Source: Amycolatopsis cihanbeyliensis
GTDB taxonomy: Bacteria; Actinomycetota; Actinomycetes; Mycobacteriales; Pseudonocardiaceae
Assembly (NCBI RefSeq): GCF_006715045.1
Contig: NZ_VFML01000002.1
Location: forward strand, 1-64,000
Direction: 5' to 3'
DNA: 64,000 nt
Position 1 is the stretch's first letter. Each line of letters begins with the position of its first letter. Both the position numbers and the translations under genes were made by a program. Shown one piece after another: positions 50,396 through 58,684 of this stretch. The notes beneath the pieces are model-generated. The model saw only the letters and a list, made by a program, of their open reading frames with translations. It was not told where the DNA came from and ran no database searches.

Positions 50396-50831
50396 ACGAC
50401 CACCTCGACTCGCTTCCGAGAGCGGCCGAACGGTCCTGCCTACTGGTCCGAATGGATTAGCCACTTCTGCATTGACAAGACAGAAGTTGGCACATGTCGA
50501 CCTTAGATGTTTACGCCGCCACCAGAAGTGATTAACGTCCCAACCGCAAATCCTCGGCACTGACAGGACGTCGGAGAGCGGCCGGACCTGTGGTGGCGAG
50601 CTGAGGAACGCACGCTTGGCGGAGCGCGCGTTTCCAGACAAGCACTGAGGGCGAAGTGGACTGGGGCGCATGTCGTGAGACCCGAGCAGAGGCAGGCCGA
50701 CGGAAATCCGGTGACCGGGCGACGACACCCCGAGAAACCGGCTCCGCCCCCACGCGCCGGCGCTCACCCCGACCGGGTACGGCGGCACTCCCTGTCCCCG
50801 CGCAGGCCCTGGGAATCCCGAATGGAGAACC
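50396..50831. promoter_or_regulatory. Intergenic region before the laccase operon
   Basis: 436 bases with no convincing gene. It contains an imperfect inverted repeat at 50,460-50,491 and otherwise should hold the promoter of the rightward laccase operon; GGAGAACC directly precedes the laccase ATG. A leftward open frame across this region lacks a recognisable protein and normal codon pattern, so it is not called. Confidence 0.55.
50460..50491. repeat. Imperfect inverted repeat, possible terminator or operator
   Basis: GCCACTTCTG (50460-50469) pairs with CAGAAGTTGGC (50481-50491) with one bulged base and an 11-base loop. It is 65 bases past the GlxA stop. It has no T tract, so a terminator for the regulator gene or an operator for the laccase operon are both possible. 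Confidence 0.5.
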
Positions 50832-51851
50832 ATGACTGACCACCACGCTCAGGAAGGCTTGTCCGGCAGGAACTTCTCACGCCGCACGATGCTCACGGCA
50901 GCAGCGATGGGCGCGGTGGCGCCGGTCGTCGCGCCCGCTGTCGTGGCCGGAGCCGCGCCCGCGGCGTCCGCCAAGGCGCGCGACGACTCCTCCGGCGGCA
51001 CGCTGCGGCGGATCACGATGTACGCCGAGGAACTGCCCGGCGGCCTGATCGGCTACGGCCTCGCTCCCGGTGGAGCCACCGTGCCGGGCCCGATCCTGGA
51101 GATCTGGGAAGGCGACACCCTCGAGATCGAACTGATCAACAACACCGACCGGCAACTGTCGATCCACCCGCACGGGGTGGACTACAGCGTCGACTCCGAC
51201 GGGTCGCCGCTGAACGACTCCTTCAACCGGCCCGGCGAACGACGCTTCTACACCTGGCGCACCCGCGCCCCGTTCCAGGCCAAGGGGGGCACCTGGATGC
51301 CCGGCAGCGCGGGCTACTGGCACTACCACGACCACGCCATGGGCACCCCGCACGGCACCGAGGGCCTGCGCAAGGGGTTGTACGGCGCGCTGATCGTCCG
51401 GCGGCAGGGCGATGTGTTGCCCGACCGGCAGCACACCGTGGTGTTCAACGATATGAGCATCAACAACAAGATCGCCCCGAACGCGCCGATGTTCGAGGCC
51501 CGGCTCGGCGAGCGGGTCGAGTTCATCGCGATCGGTCACGGCGACCAGTTCCACACCTTCCACATCCATGCGCACCGCTGGGTCGACAACCGCACCGGCA
51601 TGCTCACCGGACCGGACGATCCCACCCCCTCGATCGACAACAAGGACCTCAACCCCGGCTGTTCCTTCGGGTTCCAGTTGATCGCCGGCGAGGGGGTCGG
51701 CCCGGGCGCCTGGATGTACCACTGCCACGTCCAGTTCCATTCCGACCAGGGCATGGCGGGCATCTTCCTGGTGCGTAACGAGGACGGCAGCATGCCGCCC
51801 GGCGCGCAGGAGGCCATCGACCGCCACCACGGGCACGGAACCGATCACTAG
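50832..51851 (+). CDS. Two-domain small laccase (multicopper oxidase, SLAC type)
   Basis: A 339-residue exported oxidase. The N-terminus carries a twin-arginine signal ([12 protein letters not shown], residues 16-27) and an Ala-rich stretch. The four copper segments are visible: HPHGV (His112, His114), YWHYHDHAM (His164, His166), HTFHIHAH (His241-246) and [13 protein letters not shown] (His297, Cys298, His299, His303, Met308). The length and two-domain layout are those of Streptomyces-type small laccases, which work as trimers and reduce O2 to water. It is the first gene of an operon with the ThuA/sugar dehydrogenase and cupredoxin genes (29 bases to the next start), so it may be the terminal oxidase for electrons taken from sugars (inference). 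Confidence 0.93.
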   Translation: MTDHHAQEGLSGRNFSRRTMLTAAAMGAVAPVVAPAVVAGAAPAASAKARDDSSGGTLRRITMYAEELPGGLIGYGLAPGGATVPGPILEIWEGDTLEIELINNTDRQLSIHPHGVDYSVDSDGSPLNDSFNRPGERRFYTWRTRAPFQAKGGTWMPGSAGYWHYHDHAMGTPHGTEGLRKGLYGALIVRRQGDVLPDRQHTVVFNDMSINNKIAPNAPMFEARLGERVEFIAIGHGDQFHTFHIHAHRWVDNRTGMLTGPDDPTPSIDNKDLNPGCSFGFQLIAGEGVGPGAWMYHCHVQFHSDQGMAGIFLVRNEDGSMPPGAQEAIDRHHGHGTDH

Positions 51852-51880
51852 TCCCCACCGGACGAGGAGAAGGAGCAAGC

Positions 51881-54800
51881 ATGGCACGAAGAGGGCTGTT
51901 CCGCCCACCTCGCCGCACCGCGGCACGCCCGGCCCCGTGGCGGCGCGCGCTGGTGCTGGCGACGAGCGCGACGCTGGCGCTCGGGTTGTCCACGACGCCC
52001 GCCTCCGGGCAGCCGGACACGCCTGGCAACCCCGCCCAGGGTGACGCCGCGGCCACCGGGGTGAACGTGCTGGTCTTCCACGGCACGGCCGCCGAGCAGA
52101 GCGACCCGGTCGAGGAGGCCACCGATGCCGTGCGGGAACTGGGCGCGGCGAACGGGTTCACCGTGGACGAGTCAACCGATCCCACCGACTTCACTCGGCA
52201 GAACCTGCGCAAGTACCGCGGCGTGGTGTTCCTCTCCGCCCACGAGACCGCACTGGACACCGCGCAGGAATCCGCGCTGCGGCGCTACATCCAGGGCGGC
52301 GGCGGGTTCCTCGGTGTGCGGGACGCCGCGCGGGCGCAGGAACGTTCCGAATGGTTCACCGGCCTGATCGGCAGCCGCCCTGTCGGCAATCTCCCGGACC
52401 CCGAGGAGGTCGCCGAGATCGCCGCGAGCGCTGAGAACCCGCCGAACGAGGTGGCGAGCAAGCTGGTCGACGGGGACACCGACAGCAAGTGGCTGGCCTT
52501 CGACGCGGCCGCGACGATCACCCTGCGCCTCGCCGAGGCCGCCGAGGTGAACAGCTACGCGCTCACCTCGGCCAACGACTTCGCCGGCAGGGACCCCAAG
52601 AACTGGACGCTGCAGGGTTCCACGGACGGGCAGGACTGGACCGACCTCGACTCCCGCACCGACGAGGACTTCCCCGACCGGTTCCAGACCAAGGAGTACA
52701 GCCTCGACAACACCGAGGCCTACCAGCGTTACCGGCTGAACATCACCGCCAACAGCGGGGAGTCGGCGACCCAGCTCGCCGAGCTGCAACTGTTCAGCGG
52801 GGACGGGCAGACCGAACCGCCGCCCGAGGCGCAGCCGCAGGAGGCCACGGTCAGCGTGGTGGACCGGCAACACCCCGCGAACGAGGACCTGCCACTGACC
52901 TGGAACCGCACGGACAAGTGGCTCAACTGGAGCCCGAACCCGGTCGGCGAGGTGCACACGGTCGCGCAGGTACAGGAGCACACCTATGACCCGGGCGAGG
53001 GCGCGAACGGCCCCTTCCACCCGATCTCCTGGTGCCGGGACTACGACGGCGGCCGCTCCTTCTACACCGGGATGGGCGGCACCGCCGACAGCTACGCCGA
53101 GGACAGGTTCCGTAGCCACCTGCTCGGCGCCATCCGGTGGACCACCGGCATGGTGCGCGGCGACTGCCAGGCGACCATCGGCTCGAACTACGAGATCGAG
53201 CGGCTCACCGCGGAGAACAAGGACGGCCAGCTCGACCAGATCGGCGAGCCGCACGGGCTGACGATCGCTGAGGACGGCACGGTGTTCTACATCGGCAAGG
53301 CCGCCTGCCCCTCCGGGCCGATCCCCAGCTGGGACGACCAGGATGTCGGCCTCGGCTGCGGCACCATCCACCAGTGGGATCCGGAGAGCAAGCAGGTCAC
53401 GCCGCTGACCACGCTCGAGGTGATGGGCAACCGCGGCAGCGGCGACGAACTGGTCAAGAACGAGGAGGGCCTGGTCGGCATCACCCTGGACCCGGACTTC
53501 GCCGAGAACGGCTGGATCTACGTCTACTGGATGCCGCACGCCTCCATCGACAGGGAGAACCGGATCGGCAAGCGCACCGTCTCCCGGTTCACCTACGATC
53601 CCGAGGCCCGGTCCATCGACAAAGGCACCCGCAAGGACCTGCTGCAATGGGACGCCCAGATCCACAGCTGCTGCCACGCGGGCGGCGGCATGGCCTTCGA
53701 CAACGAGGGCAACCTCTACATCGGATCGGGTGACAACAACTCCTCCCGGGGCTCGGAGGGCTACTCGGGCAACAACTGGACCAAGGACTACAAGGGTGTC
53801 TCCTTCCAGGACGCCCGCCGCACCTCGGGCAACACCAACAACCTGAACGGCAAGATCCTGCGGATCCACCCCGAGGACGACGGTTCCTACACCGTGCCCG
53901 ATGACAACCTGTTCCCCGAGGCCGAGGATCCAGGGGACAAGACCCGCCCGGAGATCTACGTGATGGGCGTGCGCAACATCTCCCGGCTCCATTACGACAA
54001 GAAGAACGACTGGCTGACCGCGGCCTGGGTCGGGCCGGACGCGTTCTCGCCGAGCCCCGAGCTCGGGCCCGCCAAGTACGAGACGGCCACCATCATCACC
54101 TCGGCGGGAAACCAGGGCTGGCCGTACTGCATGGGTAACCGGCAGCCCTACCGCGACCGCAGCAACACCGACGCCAGCGTGCTGACCGGCTGGTACGACT
54201 GCGACAACCTGAAGAACACCTCGCCGCGCAACACCGGCCTGGTGGATATCCCGCCTGCCAGGGACAACATGATCTGGTACTCCCCCGGCGGCGGTGGTCC
54301 GGTGTTCCCGGACCGCGGCGACGGCAGCGGCGTGCCCACCTATGACGAGGAGGACGTCAGCTACACCCAGCCCTACCTCAAGGGCGGCGGGCAGGCCGTG
54401 ATGGACGGCCCCACGTACCATCGCTCGCGGGTGAACGTGGACAGCGGTGTGGCATGGCCGGAGTACTGGGACAACAAGTGGTTCATCGGTGACCAGTCCA
54501 GCTCCAACAACCGGGTCGCCGTGACGGTGAACCCGGAAGGGGTGCCGCAGCAGCAGCCACCCGCCTTCGCCGAGAGCCTGCGGCAGATCGTCCGGGCCGG
54601 AGGCGGTGACAACGAGCTGCAGAGCTGGATGGACGCCAAGTTCGGGCCGGACGGTGCGCTGTACCTGCTGGACTACGCGGGCGGCTTCTTCAGCCTGCAC
54701 GACAACCAGAAGCTGATCCGGGTCACCTACCAGGGCGGACCGGCCACCCCGGCGCCGTCGGCCTCCGCCACCGCCGTGCAGAACAAGCCGCTGACCATGG

Positions 54801-55894
54801 CGTTCGACGGCGCCCGTTCCGGCGGCGTGTCCTACCAGTGGGACTTCGGCGACGGCGGCACCTCCACCGCGGCCAACCCGCGGCACACCTATGCCGAAGT
54901 GGGCACCTACACCGCGACACTGACGGTGACCTACGCCGACGGTGAGCAGGCGAGGACCACGACCGAGGTGACGGTGGACTGCGCGGTGCCGGACTCCACA
55001 CGCTACGTGCACTTCCGGGACGCCGACACCGCGGTTCGCAACCACCAGGCCGCGGGGGCCTGCACGGTGGACGATCTGATCGACGACGAGAGCACCTGGC
55101 CGGACCACCGGTCCTTCGTGCGGCACGTCAGGTCCGTGACCGGGGAACTGAAGCGGGACGGTGTGCTCACCAAGCAGGAGCGCTCGACCCTGGTCACGGC
55201 CGCGCGGCAGTCCGACATCGGCAAGGAGGGCAACTCCGGGTACAAGGCCATCTTCGACGGGACCGCACGGTCCCTGGACGGGTGGCAGCAGGCCCCGGGC
55301 GGAGACTTCGAGCTGCGACCGGACGGCTCCATCCGCAGCTCCGGAGGGCTGGGCATGCTCTGGTACTCGGCCGAGCCGTTCCGGGACTTCTCGCTGAAGC
55401 TGCAGTTCAAGGACATCGCTCCGGAGGATGACCACCGGGCCAACAGCGGCGTGTTCGTCCGGTTCCCCGACCCGCGCACCCCGCTCGACCGGCGACCGGC
55501 CAGTAGCTGCGGCACCCGCGGCTCCGCGCGGGACTCGCAGGCGTGGGTCGGGATCTACTGCGGGCACGAGATCCAGATCTACGACGGGGCCTCCGGCGAG
55601 CCGCAGAAGACCGGTTCGGTCTACAACTTCGACCAGGTCTACTACGGCCGGGCCGGGGTGACTCCGAAGGACCAGTGGAACGACTACGAGATCCGGGTCG
55701 TCGGGCAGCACTACACGATCATCCGCAACGGCGTGGTGATCAACGAGTTCGACAACACCCCTGGCAAGCGGTCCATCCGGGACAGTGACCCTTCGACAGA
55801 TCTGCGCCAGTTCGTCAACGGCTACGTCGGCCTGCAGAACCACGGCAACAGCGACCTGATCGAGTTCCGCAATATCCGGGTACGGGAGCTGTAG
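51881..55894 (+). CDS. Secreted multidomain ThuA / discoidin / PQQ-type sugar dehydrogenase / PKD / DUF1080 protein
   Basis: A 1,337-residue exported protein. After a signal peptide (residues 1-45) come a ThuA-like glutaminase-fold domain (about 60-170), an F5/8 type C (discoidin) carbohydrate-binding domain (about 187-305), the rest of ThuA (about 322-428), a soluble PQQ glucose/sorbosone dehydrogenase-type propeller (about 437-952; EPHGLTI, QIHSCCHAGGGMAFD), a PKD domain (about 957-1033; YQWDFGDGGTSTAANPRHTY), an unrecognised domain (about 1035-1117) and DUF1080 (about 1120-1337), a fold that includes 3-keto-glycoside hydrolases. ThuA and DUF1080 are known from 3-keto-sugar metabolism, so stepwise oxidation and cleavage of a glycoside outside the cell is a fair inference. 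The cupredoxin gene 38 bases downstream ends in a copy of the unrecognised domain. Confidence 0.92.
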   Translation: MARRGLFRPPRRTAARPAPWRRALVLATSATLALGLSTTPASGQPDTPGNPAQGDAAATGVNVLVFHGTAAEQSDPVEEATDAVRELGAANGFTVDESTDPTDFTRQNLRKYRGVVFLSAHETALDTAQESALRRYIQGGGGFLGVRDAARAQERSEWFTGLIGSRPVGNLPDPEEVAEIAASAENPPNEVASKLVDGDTDSKWLAFDAAATITLRLAEAAEVNSYALTSANDFAGRDPKNWTLQGSTDGQDWTDLDSRTDEDFPDRFQTKEYSLDNTEAYQRYRLNITANSGESATQLAELQLFSGDGQTEPPPEAQPQEATVSVVDRQHPANEDLPLTWNRTDKWLNWSPNPVGEVHTVAQVQEHTYDPGEGANGPFHPISWCRDYDGGRSFYTGMGGTADSYAEDRFRSHLLGAIRWTTGMVRGDCQATIGSNYEIERLTAENKDGQLDQIGEPHGLTIAEDGTVFYIGKAACPSGPIPSWDDQDVGLGCGTIHQWDPESKQVTPLTTLEVMGNRGSGDELVKNEEGLVGITLDPDFAENGWIYVYWMPHASIDRENRIGKRTVSRFTYDPEARSIDKGTRKDLLQWDAQIHSCCHAGGGMAFDNEGNLYIGSGDNNSSRGSEGYSGNNWTKDYKGVSFQDARRTSGNTNNLNGKILRIHPEDDGSYTVPDDNLFPEAEDPGDKTRPEIYVMGVRNISRLHYDKKNDWLTAAWVGPDAFSPSPELGPAKYETATIITSAGNQGWPYCMGNRQPYRDRSNTDASVLTGWYDCDNLKNTSPRNTGLVDIPPARDNMIWYSPGGGGPVFPDRGDGSGVPTYDEEDVSYTQPYLKGGGQAVMDGPTYHRSRVNVDSGVAWPEYWDNKWFIGDQSSSNNRVAVTVNPEGVPQQQPPAFAESLRQIVRAGGGDNELQSWMDAKFGPDGALYLLDYAGGFFSLHDNQKLIRVTYQGGPATPAPSASATAVQNKPLTMAFDGARSGGVSYQWDFGDGGTSTAANPRHTYAEVGTYTATLTVTYADGEQARTTTEVTVDCAVPDSTRYVHFRDADTAVRNHQAAGACTVDDLIDDESTWPDHRSFVRHVRSVTGELKRDGVLTKQERSTLVTAARQSDIGKEGNSGYKAIFDGTARSLDGWQQAPGGDFELRPDGSIRSSGGLGMLWYSAEPFRDFSLKLQFKDIAPEDDHRANSGVFVRFPDPRTPLDRRPASSCGTRGSARDSQAWVGIYCGHEIQIYDGASGEPQKTGSVYNFDQVYYGRAGVTPKDQWNDYEIRVVGQHYTIIRNGVVINEFDNTPGKRSIRDSDPSTDLRQFVNGYVGLQNHGNSDLIEFRNIRVREL
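54985..55230 (+). other. Unrecognised domain shared with the downstream cupredoxin protein, copy 1
   Basis: Residues about 1035-1117 of the multidomain protein. The pattern is D-TAVRNHQAAGACTVDDLI, then FVRHVRSVTGELKRDGVL, then AARQSDIG. Copy 2 at the C-terminus of the next protein has DTTVPNVQNEAGCTINDLI, FVKHVRQVAKELERDGVI and AAKRSDV at the same spacing. The predicted helices and the DG turn faintly recall dockerin or EF-hand units, but the calcium ligands of a dockerin are not complete. Confidence 0.7.
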
Positions 55895-55932
55895 GCCCGG
55901 ATACCGGCAAGACTCGAGAGTGGAGAATTCCG

Positions 55933-57795
55933 ATGATCAGAAGGTTACTGGCGGCCTTCCGCGGCCGCCCGAGACCGGCCCGCGCGTTCACCGCGGCCGG
56001 GCTCGGCACGACCCTGCTGGCCCTGTGGCTGGTTCCGGTGTCCGCGGCACCGGCACCGGACTCCCCGGACGCCGCCCAGGAGCAGGTGCTGACCTGGACC
56101 GCGGACGACAGCCTCACCGAGTACGCCTCGGTCACCACCACGGCGACCGCGGGCCCGGCGACCATCGTGTTCGAGAACAGCGAGGCGACCGGGAACACCA
56201 TGGACATGGTGCACACGCTGACCTTCGACACCTCCTCCCCGGAGTACAACCAGGATGTCGACCTGAACATCCTGGCCAGGCCGAGCGACGCGAAGGGCGG
56301 ACGGCACGAGGCCGAGGTGACCCTCACCCCGGGGAAGTACCGGTTCTACTGCGCCATTCCGGGGCACGGTCAGATGGCCGGGGTGCTGGTGGTAACCGAC
56401 GACGGGGGTGGCGAGGACACCACCCCGCCGGAGGTGACCGCCGAGGTCACCGGCGACCAGGACGGTGAAGGCAACTACGTCGGCTCCGCCACCGTCGCCC
56501 TCGACGCGCAGGACACCGGATCCGGGGTGGACAGTGTCGAGTACGAGGTGGACGACACCGGCTTCCAGCCCTACACCGGGCCGGTGCAGATCACCGAGCC
56601 CGGAGACCATACGGTGCAGTACCGCGCCACGGACATGGCGGGCAACACCTCCGAGCCCGGCTCGGTGCCGTTCCGGGTCGTCGAGCCGGATCCCGGGGAC
56701 ACCACCCCACCGGAGGTCACCGCCGAGGTCACCGGCGACCAGGACAGCGAAGGCAACTACATCGGCTCCGCCACCGTCACCCTCGACGCGCAGGACACCG
56801 GATCCGGGGTCCAGGGCATCGAGTACGACCTCGACGAGCGTGGGTTCCAGCCGTACACCGAGCCGGTCACCGTCCAGGGCAACGGTGACCACACGGTGGC
56901 CTACCGAGCCACCGACCACTCCGGGAACACCTCCGCGGACGGCTCGGTGATCGTCACCATCGTGGAAGCCGATCCCGGGGACACCACCCCACCGGAGGTC
57001 ACCGCCGAGGTCACCGGCGACCAGGACAGCGAAGGCAACTACGTCGGCGCGGCTACGGTGACCCTGGCGGCCGACGACGCCGGTTCCGGCGTGGAGTCGG
57101 TCCAGTACGCGCTGGACGACGGTTCCTTCGGCCCGTACGACGAGCCGTTCGAGGTGACCGAACCCGGCGAGCACGCGGTGCGGTACCGGGCCACCGACAA
57201 CGCGGGAAACGTCTCCGACATCGGGTCGGTGACCTTCACCGTGGTCGAGGCCGATCCGGGGGACACCACCCCACCGGAGGTCACGGCCCAGGTCGTCGGC
57301 CAGCAGGACGCCCAGTGGAACTACGTCGACACCGCGACGGTGAGCCTGTCCGCCAGCGATCCGGGCTCCGGGGTGCGCTTCCTGCGTTACTCCCTGGACG
57401 GCGGCTCCTACACCGCCTACGGCGAACCGTTCGAGGTCACCGGCCCCGGCACCCACACGGTGCTGTACCACGCCACCGACCAGGCAGGGAACAGGTCCGT
57501 CGACGGCAAGCTCACCTTCACGGTGGTCGCCTCCGCCACGGACGCCTGCCCCGGCTCGGACGTCCGGGACACGGTGATCATCGCGGGCCATGACACCACG
57601 GTGCCGAACGTGCAGAACGAAGCGGGATGCACCATCAACGACCTGATCGCCGAGGACGGTCAATACGCGGGGCACAAGCAGTTCGTCAAGCACGTCCGGC
57701 AGGTCGCCAAGGAGCTCGAGCGGGATGGCGTGATCTCCGGTCAGGAGAAGCGCCGCATCATCAAGGCGGCCAAGCGCTCCGACGTCGCCGCCTGA
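55933..57795 (+). CDS. Exported cupredoxin with four Ig-like repeats and a C-terminal shared domain
   Basis: A 620-residue exported protein. A signal peptide (1-40) is followed by a type 1 copper cupredoxin domain (about 53-156) with ligands His94 (MVHTLTF) and Cys140, His145, Met148 (FYCAIPGHGQM). Four tandem Ig-like repeats of about 94 residues (about 161-533) each begin DTTPPEVTA and contain a DAGSGV-type turn and YRATD-AGN, the OmpL47/bacterial Ig style. The last 80 residues repeat the unrecognised domain of the upstream protein. The start lies 38 bases after the sugar dehydrogenase gene, and a strong terminator follows. A role as electron carrier between the dehydrogenase and the laccase is inferred from operon and copper chemistry. 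Confidence 0.9.
   Translation: MIRRLLAAFRGRPRPARAFTAAGLGTTLLALWLVPVSAAPAPDSPDAAQEQVLTWTADDSLTEYASVTTTATAGPATIVFENSEATGNTMDMVHTLTFDTSSPEYNQDVDLNILARPSDAKGGRHEAEVTLTPGKYRFYCAIPGHGQMAGVLVVTDDGGGEDTTPPEVTAEVTGDQDGEGNYVGSATVALDAQDTGSGVDSVEYEVDDTGFQPYTGPVQITEPGDHTVQYRATDMAGNTSEPGSVPFRVVEPDPGDTTPPEVTAEVTGDQDSEGNYIGSATVTLDAQDTGSGVQGIEYDLDERGFQPYTEPVTVQGNGDHTVAYRATDHSGNTSADGSVIVTIVEADPGDTTPPEVTAEVTGDQDSEGNYVGAATVTLAADDAGSGVESVQYALDDGSFGPYDEPFEVTEPGEHAVRYRATDNAGNVSDIGSVTFTVVEADPGDTTPPEVTAQVVGQQDAQWNYVDTATVSLSASDPGSGVRFLRYSLDGGSYTAYGEPFEVTGPGTHTVLYHATDQAGNRSVDGKLTFTVVASATDACPGSDVRDTVIIAGHDTTVPNVQNEAGCTINDLIAEDGQYAGHKQFVKHVRQVAKELERDGVISGQEKRRIIKAAKRSDVAA
56413..57530 (+). repeat. Four tandem domain repeats of about 280 bases
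   Basis: Units start near 56413, 56695, 56977 and 57256 (periods 282, 282 and 279). Units 1-3 share long near-identical DNA, for example the stretch around GACACCACCCCACCGGAGGT and GTCACCGGCGACCAGGACAG, so they were duplicated or homogenised recently; unit 4 has diverged most. They encode the Ig-like repeats of the cupredoxin protein. Confidence 0.85.
57541..57792 (+). other. Unrecognised shared domain, copy 2 (C-terminus of the cupredoxin protein)
   Basis: Residues about 537-620. Key positions shared with copy 1 are Cys before [TI]xDLI, the FV-KHVR-V helix, EL-RDGV and AA-xSD. Its position at the very end of one secreted protein and between domains of its operon partner suggests an interaction or surface-binding module. 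Confidence 0.7.
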
Positions 57796-57819
57796 GCAGA
57801 CCGGACCCACGACAAGCCG

Positions 57820-57856
57820 ACCGCCCCGGGTCGCGCACCGCGCGACCCGGGGCGGT
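57820..57856 (+). terminator. Rho-independent terminator of the laccase/sugar dehydrogenase/cupredoxin operon
   Basis: A perfect 17-base stem, ACCGCCCCGGGTCGCGC (57820-57836) against GCGCGACCCGGGGCGGT (57840-57856), with a 3-base loop and a short T run (TTTCC). It starts 25 bases after the cupredoxin stop. Confidence 0.9.
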
Positions 57857-58031
57857 TTCCTGTGCGGACCACTCCTCCCGGCCCGCTCGTGATTTTGCCC
57901 CGTGGCCAAATCATATGCGTTTGGACTATTTCTGGATATTCTCCGGGCATGGTCGGCGACCCGCAGCTCGGACGAACATCCTTTCGCATAACGATTTGCC
58001 GACCGGACTCGACGATCATCGGTAGCGGCAT

Positions 58032-58542
58032 ATGATCTCCCCGTTTCGATCCGCGCGGGCAGGAATCTTCTCCTTCGCGGGCGAACATCGCAGCTATGTG
58101 GAGCACACCAAGCTTGCCTGCGAACGGCTCGGCATGCTCGTCTTCTACGACCGGGACAGAACCTAACGACTGGTGGGGCCGGAACTTCGTGTCAGCTCAA
58201 CGCGCCGCCTACGGCAGGCGGGCGCTGTATTTCGTGCCGTTCATCTCCGAGGAGTACTTCGACAAGTCGGTGCCTTCCGACGAGTTCGAGGCCGCGATGT
58301 GGACTGGCATGGAGCGTAGGGGCGGCTACATCCTGCCGGTGCTGATCGGCAGCCCACGGGTACCGGCGCACCGGTTGCATCCGCACACCGGGGTACTGCG
58401 GGCCGAGAACCACTCACCGGAACAGCTCGCCGCGCAGTTGTGGAGGAAGGTCCGGGGTTCCCGGGGCAGTGAACACCACCCACCGCGGGAGATCAGCGAC
58501 ATCGTGTGGGCCGGGCCGAGGAATGTTCCGCCCCGTCCGTGA
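58032..58542 (+). pseudogene. TIR-domain protein gene broken by a single extra base
   Basis: The first frame from ATG 58032 reads MISPFRSARAGIFSFAGEHR and on to LVFYDRDRT, then stops at TAA 58164-58166. The +1 frame continues seamlessly with NDWWGRNFVSAQRAAYG, YFVPFISEEYFDK, DEFEAAMW and GGYILPVLIG to a stop at 58540. Together they make one TIR domain of about 170 residues (FSFAGEHR strand, FYDRD loop, LYFVPFIS strand, the putative catalytic Glu in SDEFEAAM, YILPV). Removing the T at 58164 would restore ACC AAC and the whole frame. No second domain is fused. Either it is a recent pseudogene or the extra T is a sequencing error. It stands between the operon terminator and an NB-ARC gene. Confidence 0.75.
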
Positions 58543-58684
58543 GGAACGGGACGGCACGGCCCGGTACTGCTCTCCGACCGGTCACTGCCGGGGGTGACCG
58601 GAGCGTGCTGACCCTGACGAAACCGGAACTGCTCGAGCGGCTCGATACCAGATGGTGCGGCGCCTGGAGTCCCGCGGGTGGCCC

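Noticed and set aside
50294..50833. Leftward 179-residue frame before the laccase gene
   Set aside because: It overlaps the end of the GlxA gene in antisense, has no domain and ends in low-complexity sequence.
52172..55843. Leftward open frame of 1,223 codons
   Set aside because: Antisense shadow of the ThuA/dehydrogenase gene; no recognisable domain or start context.
56413..57530. CRISPR-like or non-coding tandem repeat array
   Set aside because: The 280-base units are in frame and encode Ig-like domains; the unit length and coding pattern do not fit CRISPR.
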